The translations under genes were made by a program, and so were the position numbers. Positions 20,863-30,463 of a DNA stretch of 64,000 bases are shown piece after piece. The first letter of the stretch is position 1; every line of letters starts with the position of its first letter. The notes beneath the pieces were generated by a model. It was not told the DNA's origin and ran no database searches. It was given only the letters and a program-made list of their open reading frames with translations. The DNA comes from Ensifer adhaerens (lineage in GTDB: Bacteria; Pseudomonadota; Alphaproteobacteria; Rhizobiales; Rhizobiaceae), in contig NZ_LGAP01000013.1 in NCBI RefSeq assembly GCF_001270265.1, forward strand, positions 62,001 through 126,000, given 5' to 3'.

Positions 20863-22011
20863 TCAGCCGCCCTTGACCGATCCCGCCAGCAGGCCGCGCA
20901 CGAGGTAGCGCTGCAGGCTGAAGAACACGATCAGGGGGACGACGATGGTGATGAAGGCGGAGGCGGTGAGGATTTCCCAGTTGCCACCGCGCGAACCCAG
21001 AAGATTGACCAGCCGGCCGGTCAGGACCAGCTCATCTTGGCCAGCGCCGAGGAAGACGATGGCGACCAGCAGGTCGTTCCAGGTCCACAGGAACTGGAAG
21101 ATCGCGAAGGACGCCAGTGCCGGGAATGACAGCGGCAGGATGATCTTGACGAAGATGTCGAAGTCGCTGGCGCCATCGACGCGCGCGGATTCCATGATCT
21201 CGCGCGGCAGGCCGGCCATATAGTTGCGAAGGAGATAGATCGCCAACGGCAGACCGAAGCCGGTATGGGCGAGCCAGATGCCGACATAGGTCTTGGCCGG
21301 CACGCCGAAGAAGGCGCCGACACCATTATAGAGCTTCAAGAGCGGGATCAGCGACATCTGCAGCGGCACGACAAGCAGGCCAACGACGACCGCAATCAGG
21401 ATCGCGCGTCCCGGAAACGGCATCCAGGCGAGCGCATAGGCGGCGAAGGCCGCAATCAGGATCGGTATGACCGTCGAGGGGATGGCGACCGTCAGCGAAT
21501 TGATGAAGGAAGCGCCGATGCCTTCGGCACTCAGAACCTCGACGTAATTGTCGAAGGTGAAGCGCGGCGGAACGGCGGCGGTGAAGAAGATGCGCTGGCC
21601 GCGCGAGCCTTCCATTTTCGTGTCCGAGACGATCTCGAAGCTGCCATCCGCCTGCACGGTCAGTTTCTCGCCGTCGTTCAGTTCGGCGGTTTCGCCGGCC
21701 TTGAACGCCGTCGGCTCGCGGCTCGAAAAGCCGAAGGCGGAAACCTCGCCGGCGGCGGTGCCTTCGAGCACGTCGCCGGAGATCACGAACTTGCCGTCCC
21801 GTTCGATTTGGGTATCGGCCCCAGGTGCGCGGGCGACAATATTCTGGGTCGAGGTCGACAATGCCGTCCACCAGCCGGAGACTGCGAGCTGATCCTTGTC
21901 GCGCAGCGACGAGATCAGCAGGCCCGCGGTCGGCAGCGTCCAGAGCGCGACCAGGAGAAGGACCGACAGGTGTACGGCCCAGGTGAGAGGGGAGCGCGTC
22001 GCCGGGTTCAT
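20863..22011 (-). CDS. aglG: Alpha-glucoside ABC transporter, inner membrane permease (MalG-like)
   Basis: The 382-aa product has a first membrane helix at about residues 14-34, then about 120 mostly polar residues before the remaining helices. The MalFG/EAA-type cytoplasmic loop (GLPREIMESARVDGASDFDIF) lies in the C-terminal half. It partners AglF. The long loop after the first helix should face the periplasm and is larger than in MalG. The stop of aglF lies 1 base upstream of its start, so the genes are translationally tight. Confidence 0.92.
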   Translation of the reverse strand: MNPATRSPLTWAVHLSVLLLVALWTLPTAGLLISSLRDKDQLAVSGWWTALSTSTQNIVARAPGADTQIERDGKFVISGDVLEGTAAGEVSAFGFSSREPTAFKAGETAELNDGEKLTVQADGSFEIVSDTKMEGSRGQRIFFTAAVPPRFTFDNYVEVLSAEGIGASFINSLTVAIPSTVIPILIAAFAAYALAWMPFPGRAILIAVVVGLLVVPLQMSLIPLLKLYNGVGAFFGVPAKTYVGIWLAHTGFGLPLAIYLLRNYMAGLPREIMESARVDGASDFDIFVKIILPLSFPALASFAIFQFLWTWNDLLVAIVFLGAGQDELVLTGRLVNLLGSRGGNWEILTASAFITIVVPLIVFFSLQRYLVRGLLAGSVKGG

Positions 22012-22012
22012 C

Positions 22013-23023
22013 TCAGTGCCCCTTCATTTCTTTGGCCGCATTGCGGATGTTCCAGACCATGATCGGGATGACGAGGACCATGATGACGACGGCGATCGCC
22101 GCGCCGCGACCGAAGTCGCCACCGCCGCGGAACATCCAGTCGAACATCAGGTTGGCGAGCACCTGGCTCTGCCACTGGCCGTTGGTCATCGCGAGCACGA
22201 TATCGAACACCTTGAGGACCAGGATGGTGATCGTCGTCCAGACGACGGCGATCGTGCCCCAGATCTGCGGCACCATGATCTTGAAGAAGATCTGCCAGCC
22301 GTTGGCGCCATCGATCACGGCGGCCTCGACCGTCTCCTCCGGAATGCCGCGGAGCGCGGCCGACAGGATGACCATGGCAAAGCCGGTCTGGATCCAGACC
22401 AGAATGGCCATCAGGAAGAAGTTGTTCCAGAAGGGCAGCGTGATCCAGGCCTGCGGGTCGCCACCGAAGGCGACGACGATCGCGTTCAGGAGGCCGATCT
22501 GCTCGGTGCCCTCAGCGCGATAGTCGTAGATGAATTTCCAGATGACGGCAGCGCCGACGAAAGAGATCGCCATCGGCATGAAGATCAGCGTCTTGGCGAT
22601 GTTGCCCCACCAGATACGGTCGGTCAAAGCGGCGATGACCAGCCCGAAGAAGGTCGCGAGTGCCGGCACCACCAAGAGCCAGAGGAAGTTGTTGAAGATC
22701 GACTGGCGAAACTCACCGTCGTTCAGCATCCAGACGTAGTTGCTGGCGCCGACGAAGTTTTGTCCGGCGCGGTCATGCAGGCTGAACCAGACCGACATGG
22801 CCACGGGGTAAATGAGGTAGATCGTCAACGCAAACAGCGCCGGGGCGAGAAACAACCATGGCCGGATGGCATTGGTGATGCGCAGGTTGCGCGACGCTTC
22901 GACACCGGATCGCCCCTTCGACGGGAAGATCAGATCGAGAATGAAGCTGGTTCCCCAGAAGTAGGCGGCGCAGCCGAGCACCCCGGCCAGCATCGTTCCT
23001 ACCGCAAAGACGAGCTGTTGCAT
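22013..23023 (-). CDS. aglF: Alpha-glucoside ABC transporter, inner membrane permease (MalF-like)
   Basis: The 336-aa product has several membrane helices (AIRPWLFLAPALFALTIYLI, IFNNFLWLLVVPALATFFG) and the conserved permease loop RGIPEETVEAAVIDGANGWQIF. It forms the channel with AglG. It lies 138 bases downstream of aglE, separated by a strong hairpin that probably lowers permease expression relative to the binding protein. Confidence 0.92.
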   Translation of the reverse strand: MQQLVFAVGTMLAGVLGCAAYFWGTSFILDLIFPSKGRSGVEASRNLRITNAIRPWLFLAPALFALTIYLIYPVAMSVWFSLHDRAGQNFVGASNYVWMLNDGEFRQSIFNNFLWLLVVPALATFFGLVIAALTDRIWWGNIAKTLIFMPMAISFVGAAVIWKFIYDYRAEGTEQIGLLNAIVVAFGGDPQAWITLPFWNNFFLMAILVWIQTGFAMVILSAALRGIPEETVEAAVIDGANGWQIFFKIMVPQIWGTIAVVWTTITILVLKVFDIVLAMTNGQWQSQVLANLMFDWMFRGGGDFGRGAAIAVVIMVLVIPIMVWNIRNAAKEMKGH

Positions 23024-23126
23024 GACATGTCCCTCCCCTGAAAAGCACTTTGCGTGCAGGGCGTGGCGATTGTCGCCGTTCTCGTTGGGGCCTCGCAGCG
23101 CCGAGCGTTCAACGGACCCAAAGGAA

Positions 23127-23157
23127 GGACGGGCGGCGCAATCGCCGCCCGCCGTCC
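23127..23157 (-). other. Intercistronic hairpin between aglE and aglF
   Basis: GGACG-GGCGGC (23127-23137) pairs with GCCGCC...CGTCC (to 23157) with a 3-base bulge and an ATCG-containing loop. On the coding strand it begins 4 bases after the aglE stop. Such structures commonly protect the mRNA of the binding protein. Confidence 0.6.
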
Positions 23158-23161
23158 ATTT

Positions 23162-24520
23162 TTACTTGATTGCGTCCCAGGCCTTCTGAACGCTGTCGGC
23201 AACGTCGGAGGCGGACTTGCCGCCGACGAAATCGACCATACCGGTCCAGAAGGCGCCCGCGCCGATCTTGCCGGGCATCAGGTCGGAGCCGTCGAAACGG
23301 AAGGTCGTCGCGTTCAGCAGGATCTCGCCCTGCTTCTTCAGCGGCGGGTTGCCGTAGGCATCGACGTTGACGCTCTTGTAGGGCGTCAGGAAGCTCGTCT
23401 GTGCCATCCAGACTTCATGTGCGATCGGCGTCTTCAGGAACTCGATGAAGGCGCGCGCCGCCGGCGTGTCCTTGGTGATCATCGCCAGCGTGCCGGCGCC
23501 GAGAACAGGATTGCCGAGATCCTTCTTGCTCTCGTAAGGCGGCATGTAGAAGAAGTCGGCATCCTCGCCGATCACCGTGCCTTCCGGGAAGAAGGACGGA
23601 ATGAACGAAGCCTGGTGATGCAGGTAGCACTTCGGCGGCGATGCGAAGAGGCCCTTCGGGCTGTCGCGGAAGTCGGAAGACGCAACCGCTGCCGCGCCGC
23701 CATCGACGAACTTGTCGTTCTTGGCGAACCAACCGAATTCGTCGATCGCGCCGACGACCGCCGGATCGCTGAACGGGATCTCGTTCTTGACCCACTTGTC
23801 GTAGACATCGGCCGGCTGCGTGCGCAGCATCATGTCTTCCACCCAGTCGGTGGCCGGCCAACCGGTCGCGCCACCCGAGCCGAGGCCGATGCACCAGGGC
23901 TTCTGACCGTCGGCGGCGATCTTCTCGGTGAGCGCCTTCAGCTCTTCCATGGTCTTCGGCACTTCGTAGCCGGCGTCTTCAAAGTTTTCCGGCGAATACC
24001 AGACCAGCGACTTCACGTCGATCTTGTAGGGGAATGCGTAAAGGGCGGCATTGCCGTCCTTGCCCTTATAGGTCGAAAGATCGACCCACGACTGGCCGGC
24101 CGCATAATTGTCGAGCAGCCACTTCTGTGTTTCGTCACCGAGCGGCGTCAGATAGCCCTTGGACGCCAGATCGCCGATCAGACCCGGCTGCGGCAGGATG
24201 GAAATATCGGACGGGCTGCCGGCCTGGGTGTCGATGACGATCTGCTGCTCGTAGTTTTCAGAGGACGAATATTTGATCTCGACCCCGGTCGCCTCGACGA
24301 AATAGGCATAGACGCTCTTGAAGAGCGCCTCGTCCTCGCCGCGCCAGGGGCCGAAGATCGTCAGCGTCTGACCCTTGAGGTCGTGCCCCTTCTTGAATTC
24401 CTCGAAGCTCGCCCAGTTGAATTTGGAATCTTCGCCAGGCTTGAACTTCAAATCCGCAGCGCCGGCAGCGCCCGCAAACAGCGCCAGCGCAGCCACGCTC
24501 AACAGAAATGATCTCTTCAC
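23162..24520 (-). CDS. aglE: Alpha-glucoside ABC transporter, periplasmic binding protein
   Basis: The 452-aa product starts with a Sec signal peptide (MKRSFLLSVAALALFAGAAG, cleavage near GAAGA-AD). The rest is a family 1 solute-binding protein fold with elements such as LTIFGPWRGEDEALF and YKIDVKSLVWYSPENFED. It is the first gene of the agl operon and faces aglR. A palindromic operator lies about 60 bases upstream of the start. Confidence 0.93.
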   Translation of the reverse strand: MKRSFLLSVAALALFAGAAGAADLKFKPGEDSKFNWASFEEFKKGHDLKGQTLTIFGPWRGEDEALFKSVYAYFVEATGVEIKYSSSENYEQQIVIDTQAGSPSDISILPQPGLIGDLASKGYLTPLGDETQKWLLDNYAAGQSWVDLSTYKGKDGNAALYAFPYKIDVKSLVWYSPENFEDAGYEVPKTMEELKALTEKIAADGQKPWCIGLGSGGATGWPATDWVEDMMLRTQPADVYDKWVKNEIPFSDPAVVGAIDEFGWFAKNDKFVDGGAAAVASSDFRDSPKGLFASPPKCYLHHQASFIPSFFPEGTVIGEDADFFYMPPYESKKDLGNPVLGAGTLAMITKDTPAARAFIEFLKTPIAHEVWMAQTSFLTPYKSVNVDAYGNPPLKKQGEILLNATTFRFDGSDLMPGKIGAGAFWTGMVDFVGGKSASDVADSVQKAWDAIK

Positions 24521-24579
24521 GTTGTTCTCCTCCCAAGATGAACCCGGATCCCGCCGGGCAGATCATCAACGCGCAAAAT

Positions 24580-24593
24580 TCAAAGCGCTTTGA
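24580..24593. promoter_or_regulatory. LacI-type operator O1 (aglE side)
   Basis: TCAAAGCGCTTTGA is a perfect 14-bp palindrome with the central CG-containing core seen at LacI-family sites. It lies 60 bases upstream of the aglE start and shares the 12-base core CAAAGCGCTTTG with the operator at 24783-24796. Confidence 0.8.
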
Positions 24594-24741
24594 GTTTGCT
24601 AACAAACCATTGCGACACTCCAGGTGTCAAGAGCTTTCGATTCATCGGCCTCGATGCGACAGCATTTTGCTCTGCGGCAACTTTTTGCAGCGCAAAGCCG
24701 GCTAATTCCGCTTTGTATGATGAAAAACGAGTGTTACAGAA

Positions 24742-24757
24742 ATCCAAGGCGCTGGAT
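24742..24757. promoter_or_regulatory. Possible degenerate AglR half-site
   Basis: ATCCAAGGCGCTGGAT resembles the two perfect operators (ATCCAAAGCGCTTTGG at the third site) but has an imperfect core. It lies 41 bases upstream of the third site. It may be an auxiliary site or chance. Confidence 0.35.
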
Positions 24758-24782
24758 GAAACCACAAAAATCAAACGGATAT

Positions 24783-24796
24783 CCAAAGCGCTTTGG
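24783..24796. promoter_or_regulatory. LacI-type operator O3 overlapping the aglR ribosome-binding region
   Basis: CCAAAGCGCTTTGG is a perfect 14-bp palindrome ending where the aglR ribosome-binding site GGGAGGA begins (24795-24801). A repressor bound here would block aglR expression, so autoregulation is likely. The centres of the two perfect operators are about 203 bases apart, which would permit DNA looping. Confidence 0.78.
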
Positions 24797-24810
24797 GAGG
24801 AAAGTTGACC

Positions 24811-25842
24811 ATGGCGGTCAATCTCAAGCAGCTCGCGGAACTGCTCGGCCTGTCGCAAACGACAGTCAGCCGGGCGTTGAACGGCTATCCGGAAGTCAAT
24901 GCGGAAACCCGCCAACGGGTATTGCAGGCCGTGCGTGAGACGGGCTATCGGCCGAATCGGGCGGCCCAGCGGCTCGCCACCGGCAAGGCCTACTCGATCG
25001 GCATGGTCATGCCGATCGCGGCCGGCATCGATTCCGACGTGCATTTCGGCGAATTCCTTGCCGGCCTTGGCGAGGAAGCCGTCAAGCATGATTTCCATTT
25101 CGTGCTCAATCCGAGTGCGCCGGAGGACGAAGAGGCGACCTTCCAGCGCCTGGCCGCGAGCGGCAATGTCGATGCGCTGTTCCTTGCCTATATGCGCGCC
25201 AACGATCCGCGCATCGCGATGCTGAAATCGCTCTCCATCCCCTTTGTCGTGCATGGACGCTCGATCGGCGAGACGCGGGACTATCCGTTCCTCGACATCG
25301 ACAACACCGGCGCCTTCTACGACGCGACACGGCTGCTGATCCAGCTCGGCCACCAGCGGATCGCGCTGATCAATGGGCCGGACTATCTGACCTTTTCCAT
25401 CCGCCGGATGAAAGGCATGGCCCGGGCGCTGGCCGAGCATGGCCTCAACCTCGACGAGGCGCTCGTCCATCACTCGCTGATGACCGACGAGCACGGCTAT
25501 CGCAGCATGCAGCGTTTCCTGCAGCAGCCGGACGCACCGACCGCCGTTCTGTGTTCGAGCACGGTACTTGCGCTCGGCGCCGTCAGGGCCATCAACCAGG
25601 CGGGACTGGCAATCGGTCGCGACATCTCGCTGATTGCGCATGACGATGTGTTGCCGATGCTGAAACCGGAGAATTTCAGCGTGCCATTGACGACGACACG
25701 GTCATCACTGAGGGCTGCCGGCGGGCGCATCGCAACCCGGCTGATCGCCGGCATCCTCAAGAGCGGCGATTATCCCGACCAGGAACTCTGGCGCGCCGAA
25801 TTGATCGTTCGCGCCTCAACCGGTCCCGCCCCGCAAAAATGA
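24811..25842 (+). CDS. aglR: LacI-family regulator of the alpha-glucoside operon
   Basis: The 343-aa product has the LacI helix-turn-helix at residues 1-50 (LKQLAELLGLSQTTVSRALN), the hinge region, and a periplasmic-binding-protein-like sensor domain (YSIGMVMPIAAGIDSD to SLIAHDDVLPMLKPE). The start at 24811 follows GGGAGGA; an in-frame ATG at 24793 lies within the operator. Divergence from aglE and two matching palindromes indicate that it represses the operon until an alpha-glucoside-derived inducer is present. Confidence 0.93.
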   Translation: MAVNLKQLAELLGLSQTTVSRALNGYPEVNAETRQRVLQAVRETGYRPNRAAQRLATGKAYSIGMVMPIAAGIDSDVHFGEFLAGLGEEAVKHDFHFVLNPSAPEDEEATFQRLAASGNVDALFLAYMRANDPRIAMLKSLSIPFVVHGRSIGETRDYPFLDIDNTGAFYDATRLLIQLGHQRIALINGPDYLTFSIRRMKGMARALAEHGLNLDEALVHHSLMTDEHGYRSMQRFLQQPDAPTAVLCSSTVLALGAVRAINQAGLAIGRDISLIAHDDVLPMLKPENFSVPLTTTRSSLRAAGGRIATRLIAGILKSGDYPDQELWRAELIVRASTGPAPQK

Positions 25843-25844
25843 AA

Positions 25845-25866
25845 ACGCGCCACGGAAGCGGCGCGT
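25845..25866 (-). terminator. Rho-independent terminator of folD
   Basis: ACGCGCC (25845-25851) and GGCGCGT (25860-25866) form a 7-bp stem. Read on the minus strand it is followed by TTTTCATTTTT. It abuts the aglR stop codon, so the tail bases belong to the end of the convergent gene. Confidence 0.75.
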
Positions 25867-25891
25867 CGTGTGTTGGGCGAGCTTTTACCGA

Positions 25892-26791
25892 TCAGAAGCG
25901 CGGCGGCTTGCGGCCAGCCTTGCGATAGGCGGCAATCACGGTATTTGCCATCAGCATCGCAATAGTCATCGGCCCGACGCCACCCGGTACCGGCGTGATG
26001 ACGCCGGCGACCTTCTCCACTTCGCCAAAGGCGACGTCGCCGACGAGCTTGAATTTGCCTTCGCCCTTTTCCGGCGCCGGCACACGGTTGATGCCGACAT
26101 CGATGACGGTCGCGCCGGACTTGACCCAATCCGCCTTGACCATCTCCGCACGTCCGACCGCCGCCACGAGAATATCGGCATTGCGGCAGACAGCCGGCAG
26201 ATCCCTGGTGCGCGAATGCGCCGTCGTCACCGTCGCGTTGGCGGCAACAAGCAAAGCCGCCATCGGTTTGCCGAAAAGGTTCGAGCGGCCGATGACAACA
26301 GCGCTCAGGCCCGAAAGGTCCTCGCCATGGGTCTGGCGCACGAACACCATCGCACCGGCGGGCGTGCAGGAGACCAGACCGCCTTCGAGATCGCCGGTCG
26401 CCAGCTTTCCCGCGTTGACGACATGCAGGCCGTCCACGTCCTTTTCCGGCAGGATCGACTGGATGATCGGCTCGGAGTTCAGATGCTTCGGCAGCGGGAG
26501 CTGCACAAGAATGCCGTGAATGGCTGGATCGGCGTTGAGGGTCGCAACCAGTGCCGCAAGATCTTCCTGGGTCGTTTCCTCAGGCAGGGTGTGCTGGATC
26601 GACTGGAAGCCGCATTCCTTGGCCATCTTGCTCTTCGAGGAGACATAGGCATGGCTTGCCGGATCGTTGCCGACGATCACGACCGCCAGACCGGGGCGAA
26701 CGCCTGCATCCGCTTCGAGCGTTTGCGTCGCGGATTTCACGGCCTCGATGACCGAAGCGGCGACCTGCTTGCCATCAATCACAGTCGTCAC
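25892..26791 (-). CDS. folD: Bifunctional methylenetetrahydrofolate dehydrogenase / methenyltetrahydrofolate cyclohydrolase
   Basis: The 299-aa product has the catalytic YxxxK ([14 protein letters not shown]), the signature [13 protein letters not shown], the NADP-binding [14 protein letters not shown] and [14 protein letters not shown]. It interconverts methylene-, methenyl- and formyl-tetrahydrofolate. The start is a GTG at 26791 preceded on the coding strand by AGGAGG with normal spacing; the longer ATG frame from 26857 is not needed. It is monocistronic with its own terminator. Confidence 0.94.
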   Translation of the reverse strand: MTTVIDGKQVAASVIEAVKSATQTLEADAGVRPGLAVVIVGNDPASHAYVSSKSKMAKECGFQSIQHTLPEETTQEDLAALVATLNADPAIHGILVQLPLPKHLNSEPIIQSILPEKDVDGLHVVNAGKLATGDLEGGLVSCTPAGAMVFVRQTHGEDLSGLSAVVIGRSNLFGKPMAALLVAANATVTTAHSRTRDLPAVCRNADILVAAVGRAEMVKADWVKSGATVIDVGINRVPAPEKGEGKFKLVGDVAFGEVEKVAGVITPVPGGVGPMTIAMLMANTVIAAYRKAGRKPPRF

Positions 26792-26988
26792 GGCATTCCT
26801 CCTGGCTTCCTGTTCGCGGCACACTCTAATTCGCCTCGGGAAAGGCGATTGCCTCAAAGCGCCCTATGCTGTCCCAAACGCATAAATGCAAGAGGTCGGC
26901 ATGGCCAGACACACGTTTGCAGAGCGGGCCGCGACATTTCCTCTCATCGCTGAAAGGCTGCCTCGATCGCTCCCGTAATTCCTGAGGT

Positions 26989-29013
26989 TCAGCGGCGCGC
27001 GACTTTCTGCCGGGAGTAGCTCTCGACCCGAGACCTGAGCGCACGAAGATCGTCCTGCACCCTGGCGATGCCGAGATCGTCCTCCGGTTCGATGCTCCGG
27101 GACGAAAGTCTTGCCGGAGGGGCCTGCTTTGCCAGCTCGCGCGAGGCGAGATAGGCGGCTGCCAGCGACTGCGCATGATGGGCGGCCGGGGAGAATGGTG
27201 GCGGAAGGTCTGCTTCGCGCACCTTCTGTTCCTGCTCGCTGCGCGTGCCGGGCATCGGATCCGGATCGGTGCCCGGCTCCGGCGGATCCGGGTCGACAGT
27301 TTCGGGCGGCGCGCCCCTCGGGCTGACAAACAGCCCATTCAGGCTGCGGTAGATCCCGAGCAGGATGCCGAGACCGAAACCGGCAAAGAAGCCCGCCAAC
27401 GTGGCGCCAATGACGATGATCTTGCGCGATGGCCCCTTGGGCTGCAGCGCAGGCTCTGCCCGCGAAACGACACGGATGTTCTTCGCCGTCAGCTTTTCTT
27501 CCTCACGCGTTTCGCTGGCGCGCTTCAGGAAGGATTCGTAGATTTCACGGGTTGCGGCGGCGTTTCTTTCCAGCTCGCGCAGTTCGACCATTTCACCGGA
27601 CGAATTGATCTGGCGCGCCTTCTGCGCCGCAAACTGCCGCACCAGGTCTCGCTCCGCACTCTCGGCGCGGTCGAGTTCGGTCTGGGCGGTGGCCGCGATG
27701 CGCCGCAATTCGTTGGCGATCTCGGCGCGAGAGGATTCGAGCGATTGTACGGCGGCGATGCGCTGCGGGTGACGGGGACCAAGGCTTGCATCCAGCGAGC
27801 TCAGCTGCGCCCTGGTCGCGGCATGCTGCTTACGCAACTCGGCGAGCGCCATCGAGCCGATTTCCTCGGGAAAGGCGCCGGTCAGCACGTCATCGAGCCG
27901 GACCTTGCCGGAGACGTCGGCCTTCGCCTTTGCCTCGGCAATCCGGTTGCGCGCTGCAGCGACCTGGTCGCTGAGGCTGAGCAGTTGTTTGTCGGCGATG
28001 AGCTCGCCGCCGGCGCCGACGATATCGTTGCGCGCCTTGTATTCTTCGATGGCCTTTTCCGCGGTATCGAGTTCGGCCTTCAATTCTGCGAGGCGCTGGT
28101 CGAGCGCCGCCGTGGTCTTCTGGAAAAAGCCGGACTGTGCCGCCGTCTCCTCGCCCAGAAAGGTTTCGACCAAGCGGTTGACGATCAGCGCGGATCTCTC
28201 GGGACTTCTGCTCTGCGCTTCGACGATGACGATGAATGTCTTGGGGTCGCGCCAGACGCGGATGGCGTCGCTCAGTTTCTGCAGCGTGCGTGGAGAGACT
28301 TCGCCTTCCGCCGCCCCGGTCCCAGAGAATTCGGCATCGCTCTGCAGATCGAGATCGCGCGCGACCTTTTCCATCACGGTGCGGGAGCGCAGAACCTCGA
28401 GTTGACTGTCGACAAGCGCAAGAATGCCTTCCGTCGCAAGCGACTGCTTGGAGAGATCGGAATCCGTCAGCCGAACCTCGCGCGGGTCGATATAGAGCCT
28501 GCTCTCCGAGAGGTATATGCTGGGTGTCGACAGGGCGATCGCGACGCCGGCGGCGCCGCCGAGTATCGTCGTGGCGGCAATGACGAAACGAACCTGCCAG
28601 ACGGAGCGAAGCACGGCCTTGATGTCTACGAGCGGCCTATCGCCCGGCGGCGGCGCGTCGCCACGCGAACGACCGGACGCGTCGTCTGCGTCCCGGCCAG
28701 CCAGCCACCGGGCAATTTTTCCGTCTGCGCCGCCAAGGTCGCGCTTCGGCTGCGGCCTGGCAGCCGCACCGCTCAATGCCGATGGTGTCTTGGGTTGGGA
28801 TACCGGACGGACTGCATGCCGCGGCGCGGCATGACCCGGCTCAGCAGCCGCTTGATCTGCCTCGGCGAAGCGGTCGAGCAACGACGAGCCGGAGGATCCG
28901 CGGCCTTTGGCGGCGGGCTTTTGCGTGCGCGCGGAAACCCGCGGGCTCCCTGCTGCGATATCGAGCAACGATGCACGCGGAACCGGGCGTTTTTCGTCGT
29001 CGACGTTGAACAT
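26989..29013 (-). CDS. Wzz/GNVR polysaccharide chain-length determinant (GumC/ExoP type, no kinase domain)
   Basis: The 674-aa product has a long low-complexity, Pro/Ala/Arg-rich N-terminus (about 140 residues) and a first membrane helix at about 140-165 (VIAATTILGGAAGVAIAL). A Wzz region and long coiled coils follow (LAELKAELDTAEKAIEEYKA), then the GNVR-type end and a second membrane helix near 530-552. The cytoplasmic tail of about 120 residues is Pro/Glu-rich and lacks Walker motifs, so no tyrosine autokinase is present. It probably governs export length of a polysaccharide together with the flippase and glycosyltransferases that follow. Confidence 0.85.
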   Translation of the reverse strand: MFNVDDEKRPVPRASLLDIAAGSPRVSARTQKPAAKGRGSSGSSLLDRFAEADQAAAEPGHAAPRHAVRPVSQPKTPSALSGAAARPQPKRDLGGADGKIARWLAGRDADDASGRSRGDAPPPGDRPLVDIKAVLRSVWQVRFVIAATTILGGAAGVAIALSTPSIYLSESRLYIDPREVRLTDSDLSKQSLATEGILALVDSQLEVLRSRTVMEKVARDLDLQSDAEFSGTGAAEGEVSPRTLQKLSDAIRVWRDPKTFIVIVEAQSRSPERSALIVNRLVETFLGEETAAQSGFFQKTTAALDQRLAELKAELDTAEKAIEEYKARNDIVGAGGELIADKQLLSLSDQVAAARNRIAEAKAKADVSGKVRLDDVLTGAFPEEIGSMALAELRKQHAATRAQLSSLDASLGPRHPQRIAAVQSLESSRAEIANELRRIAATAQTELDRAESAERDLVRQFAAQKARQINSSGEMVELRELERNAAATREIYESFLKRASETREEEKLTAKNIRVVSRAEPALQPKGPSRKIIVIGATLAGFFAGFGLGILLGIYRSLNGLFVSPRGAPPETVDPDPPEPGTDPDPMPGTRSEQEQKVREADLPPPFSPAAHHAQSLAAAYLASRELAKQAPPARLSSRSIEPEDDLGIARVQDDLRALRSRVESYSRQKVARR

Positions 29014-29154
29014 GACTTATCCCGCGGCTGCCGAGACGGCAAATTCCGAATAGTGAATTCAACCTAAGGAAACAGGGAAAACAAATCGTTAATTTTGGCG
29101 AAAGAAACAGCCATGGGAGCGGCCGATCTCACGCCTTATTAAACATTCCCGCCT

Positions 29155-30450
29155 ATGACGGAAGAGACGACTGGAAGTTCAACCGTGTTCCACCGCATCA
29201 AAGCGCTTTATCTTCGCCACAGGGCGCTTGTTCACGCCTATCTCTCGATGACCGGGGGCTCGGCGGGGCGGCTGGTGTTGTCGCTTGCCTATTTCATCGC
29301 TGTCGCCAACACGCTCTCCATTTCCGATTTCGGCCTCTTTGCCACGGCGTCAGCCGCCGGCATCATGATCTCACGGGCGCTTGCCTTCGGCTTCATGTCG
29401 CCGCTCTATCGCGTGGCGACGGTCAAGCCGCTGCTCGTCGGCACCTACAGCGCCGGGTTTCTCGTCGGAGCGCTGCTTTCCCTGCCGCTGATCGCACTGA
29501 TCTGCGCCGGCACGTTCATCGCACTTTTTTCACGCGACATGTCGGCGGGCACCTTTGCAGCCTTCATGGCCGCTGAAATCATCTGCTGGCGTGGGCTCGA
29601 AACGGCGGTCATCGTTCTCAACGGCCTCGGACGGTTCGGTCGCGGCGCATTGCTCGTCGTCATCGCCACGGCGATCCGCACGGCAGCGGCGCTGCTGTTT
29701 GCTCTGCTGCAGGTCAAGACGCTTGGCGCCTGGTCGCAGTTCTATCTCGTCGCCAACGCCATCAGCCTCGTCGTGGCACTTGGGCTGTTCTACCCGAGGG
29801 TGCGTTTTCGCTGGCAGCCACGGCTCTATTTTCGCCGCTGGGCGGATTCGGTCTCGGTCGCGGGCGCCGAAATCCTCTTCTACATCCAGTCGGAGTTCGA
29901 CAAGATCGCGGTGTTGGCGATCGGCGGGCCCGCCGTTTCCGGCATCTATGCGATCCTGATGCGGCTTGCCGACCTGACAGCCCTGCCGGTGCGCTCGTTC
30001 AACACGCTGCTCGTCCAGCGGATCATGCGCACGCCCGATGCGGTCGCCCGCTGGCCGGTTCGCTTGTCGATCGAGCTTGCGATTGCCGCTGCATCGTTCG
30101 TCGCCATCTCTGCAATGGCGGTCTATCTCTACGTTTTCCCGAATGGCCTCGGCCGCAATGTCTCGGCCGCCGCACCGATCATGGCGATGATCCTGCTGGT
30201 GCCATCGTTCCGCAATCTGATCGAGTATCATTCGGAACTGCTTTATGCGACCGGACGCACCGTGCGGCGCATGGCCAATCTGCTGGTCGCGGGCGTGGTG
30301 AAAGTGGGGCTGCTTGCACTGCTGCTGACGACGACCACGGATGTCGCAGAATGGGCGCCATCGCTCAACCTGATCTTCCTGGTTTTGTACCTGCTATCCG
30401 TCGGCCTGACCTATACCGCGCTAAGCAAACCGGCCAACCGGGTCATCTGA
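29155..30450 (+). CDS. Oligosaccharide flippase family (Wzx-like) membrane protein
   Basis: The 431-aa product is hydrophobic throughout, with about 12 predicted helices, for example LVLSLAYFIAVANTLSISDF and GLLALLLTTTT. The pattern of polysaccharide flippases is present: an N-terminal SAGRLVLSLAYF segment and FDKIAVLAIGGPAVSGIYAI in the middle. It would move lipid-linked oligosaccharide across the inner membrane. It is divergent from the Wzz-type gene. Confidence 0.82.
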   Translation: MTEETTGSSTVFHRIKALYLRHRALVHAYLSMTGGSAGRLVLSLAYFIAVANTLSISDFGLFATASAAGIMISRALAFGFMSPLYRVATVKPLLVGTYSAGFLVGALLSLPLIALICAGTFIALFSRDMSAGTFAAFMAAEIICWRGLETAVIVLNGLGRFGRGALLVVIATAIRTAAALLFALLQVKTLGAWSQFYLVANAISLVVALGLFYPRVRFRWQPRLYFRRWADSVSVAGAEILFYIQSEFDKIAVLAIGGPAVSGIYAILMRLADLTALPVRSFNTLLVQRIMRTPDAVARWPVRLSIELAIAAASFVAISAMAVYLYVFPNGLGRNVSAAAPIMAMILLVPSFRNLIEYHSELLYATGRTVRRMANLLVAGVVKVGLLALLLTTTTDVAEWAPSLNLIFLVLYLLSVGLTYTALSKPANRVI

Positions 30451-30463
30451 CGCGCGGTCGGTA

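Noticed and set aside
27175-29067. A 630-codon plus-strand frame opposite the Wzz-type gene
   Set aside because: The minus strand has two membrane helices and coiled coils in the Wzz/GNVR order. The plus-strand product has no domain.
29197-29209. A TCAAAGCGCTTTA sequence resembling the AglR operator
   Set aside because: It is inside the flippase coding region, imperfect as a palindrome, and far from agl genes. It is probably a chance match.
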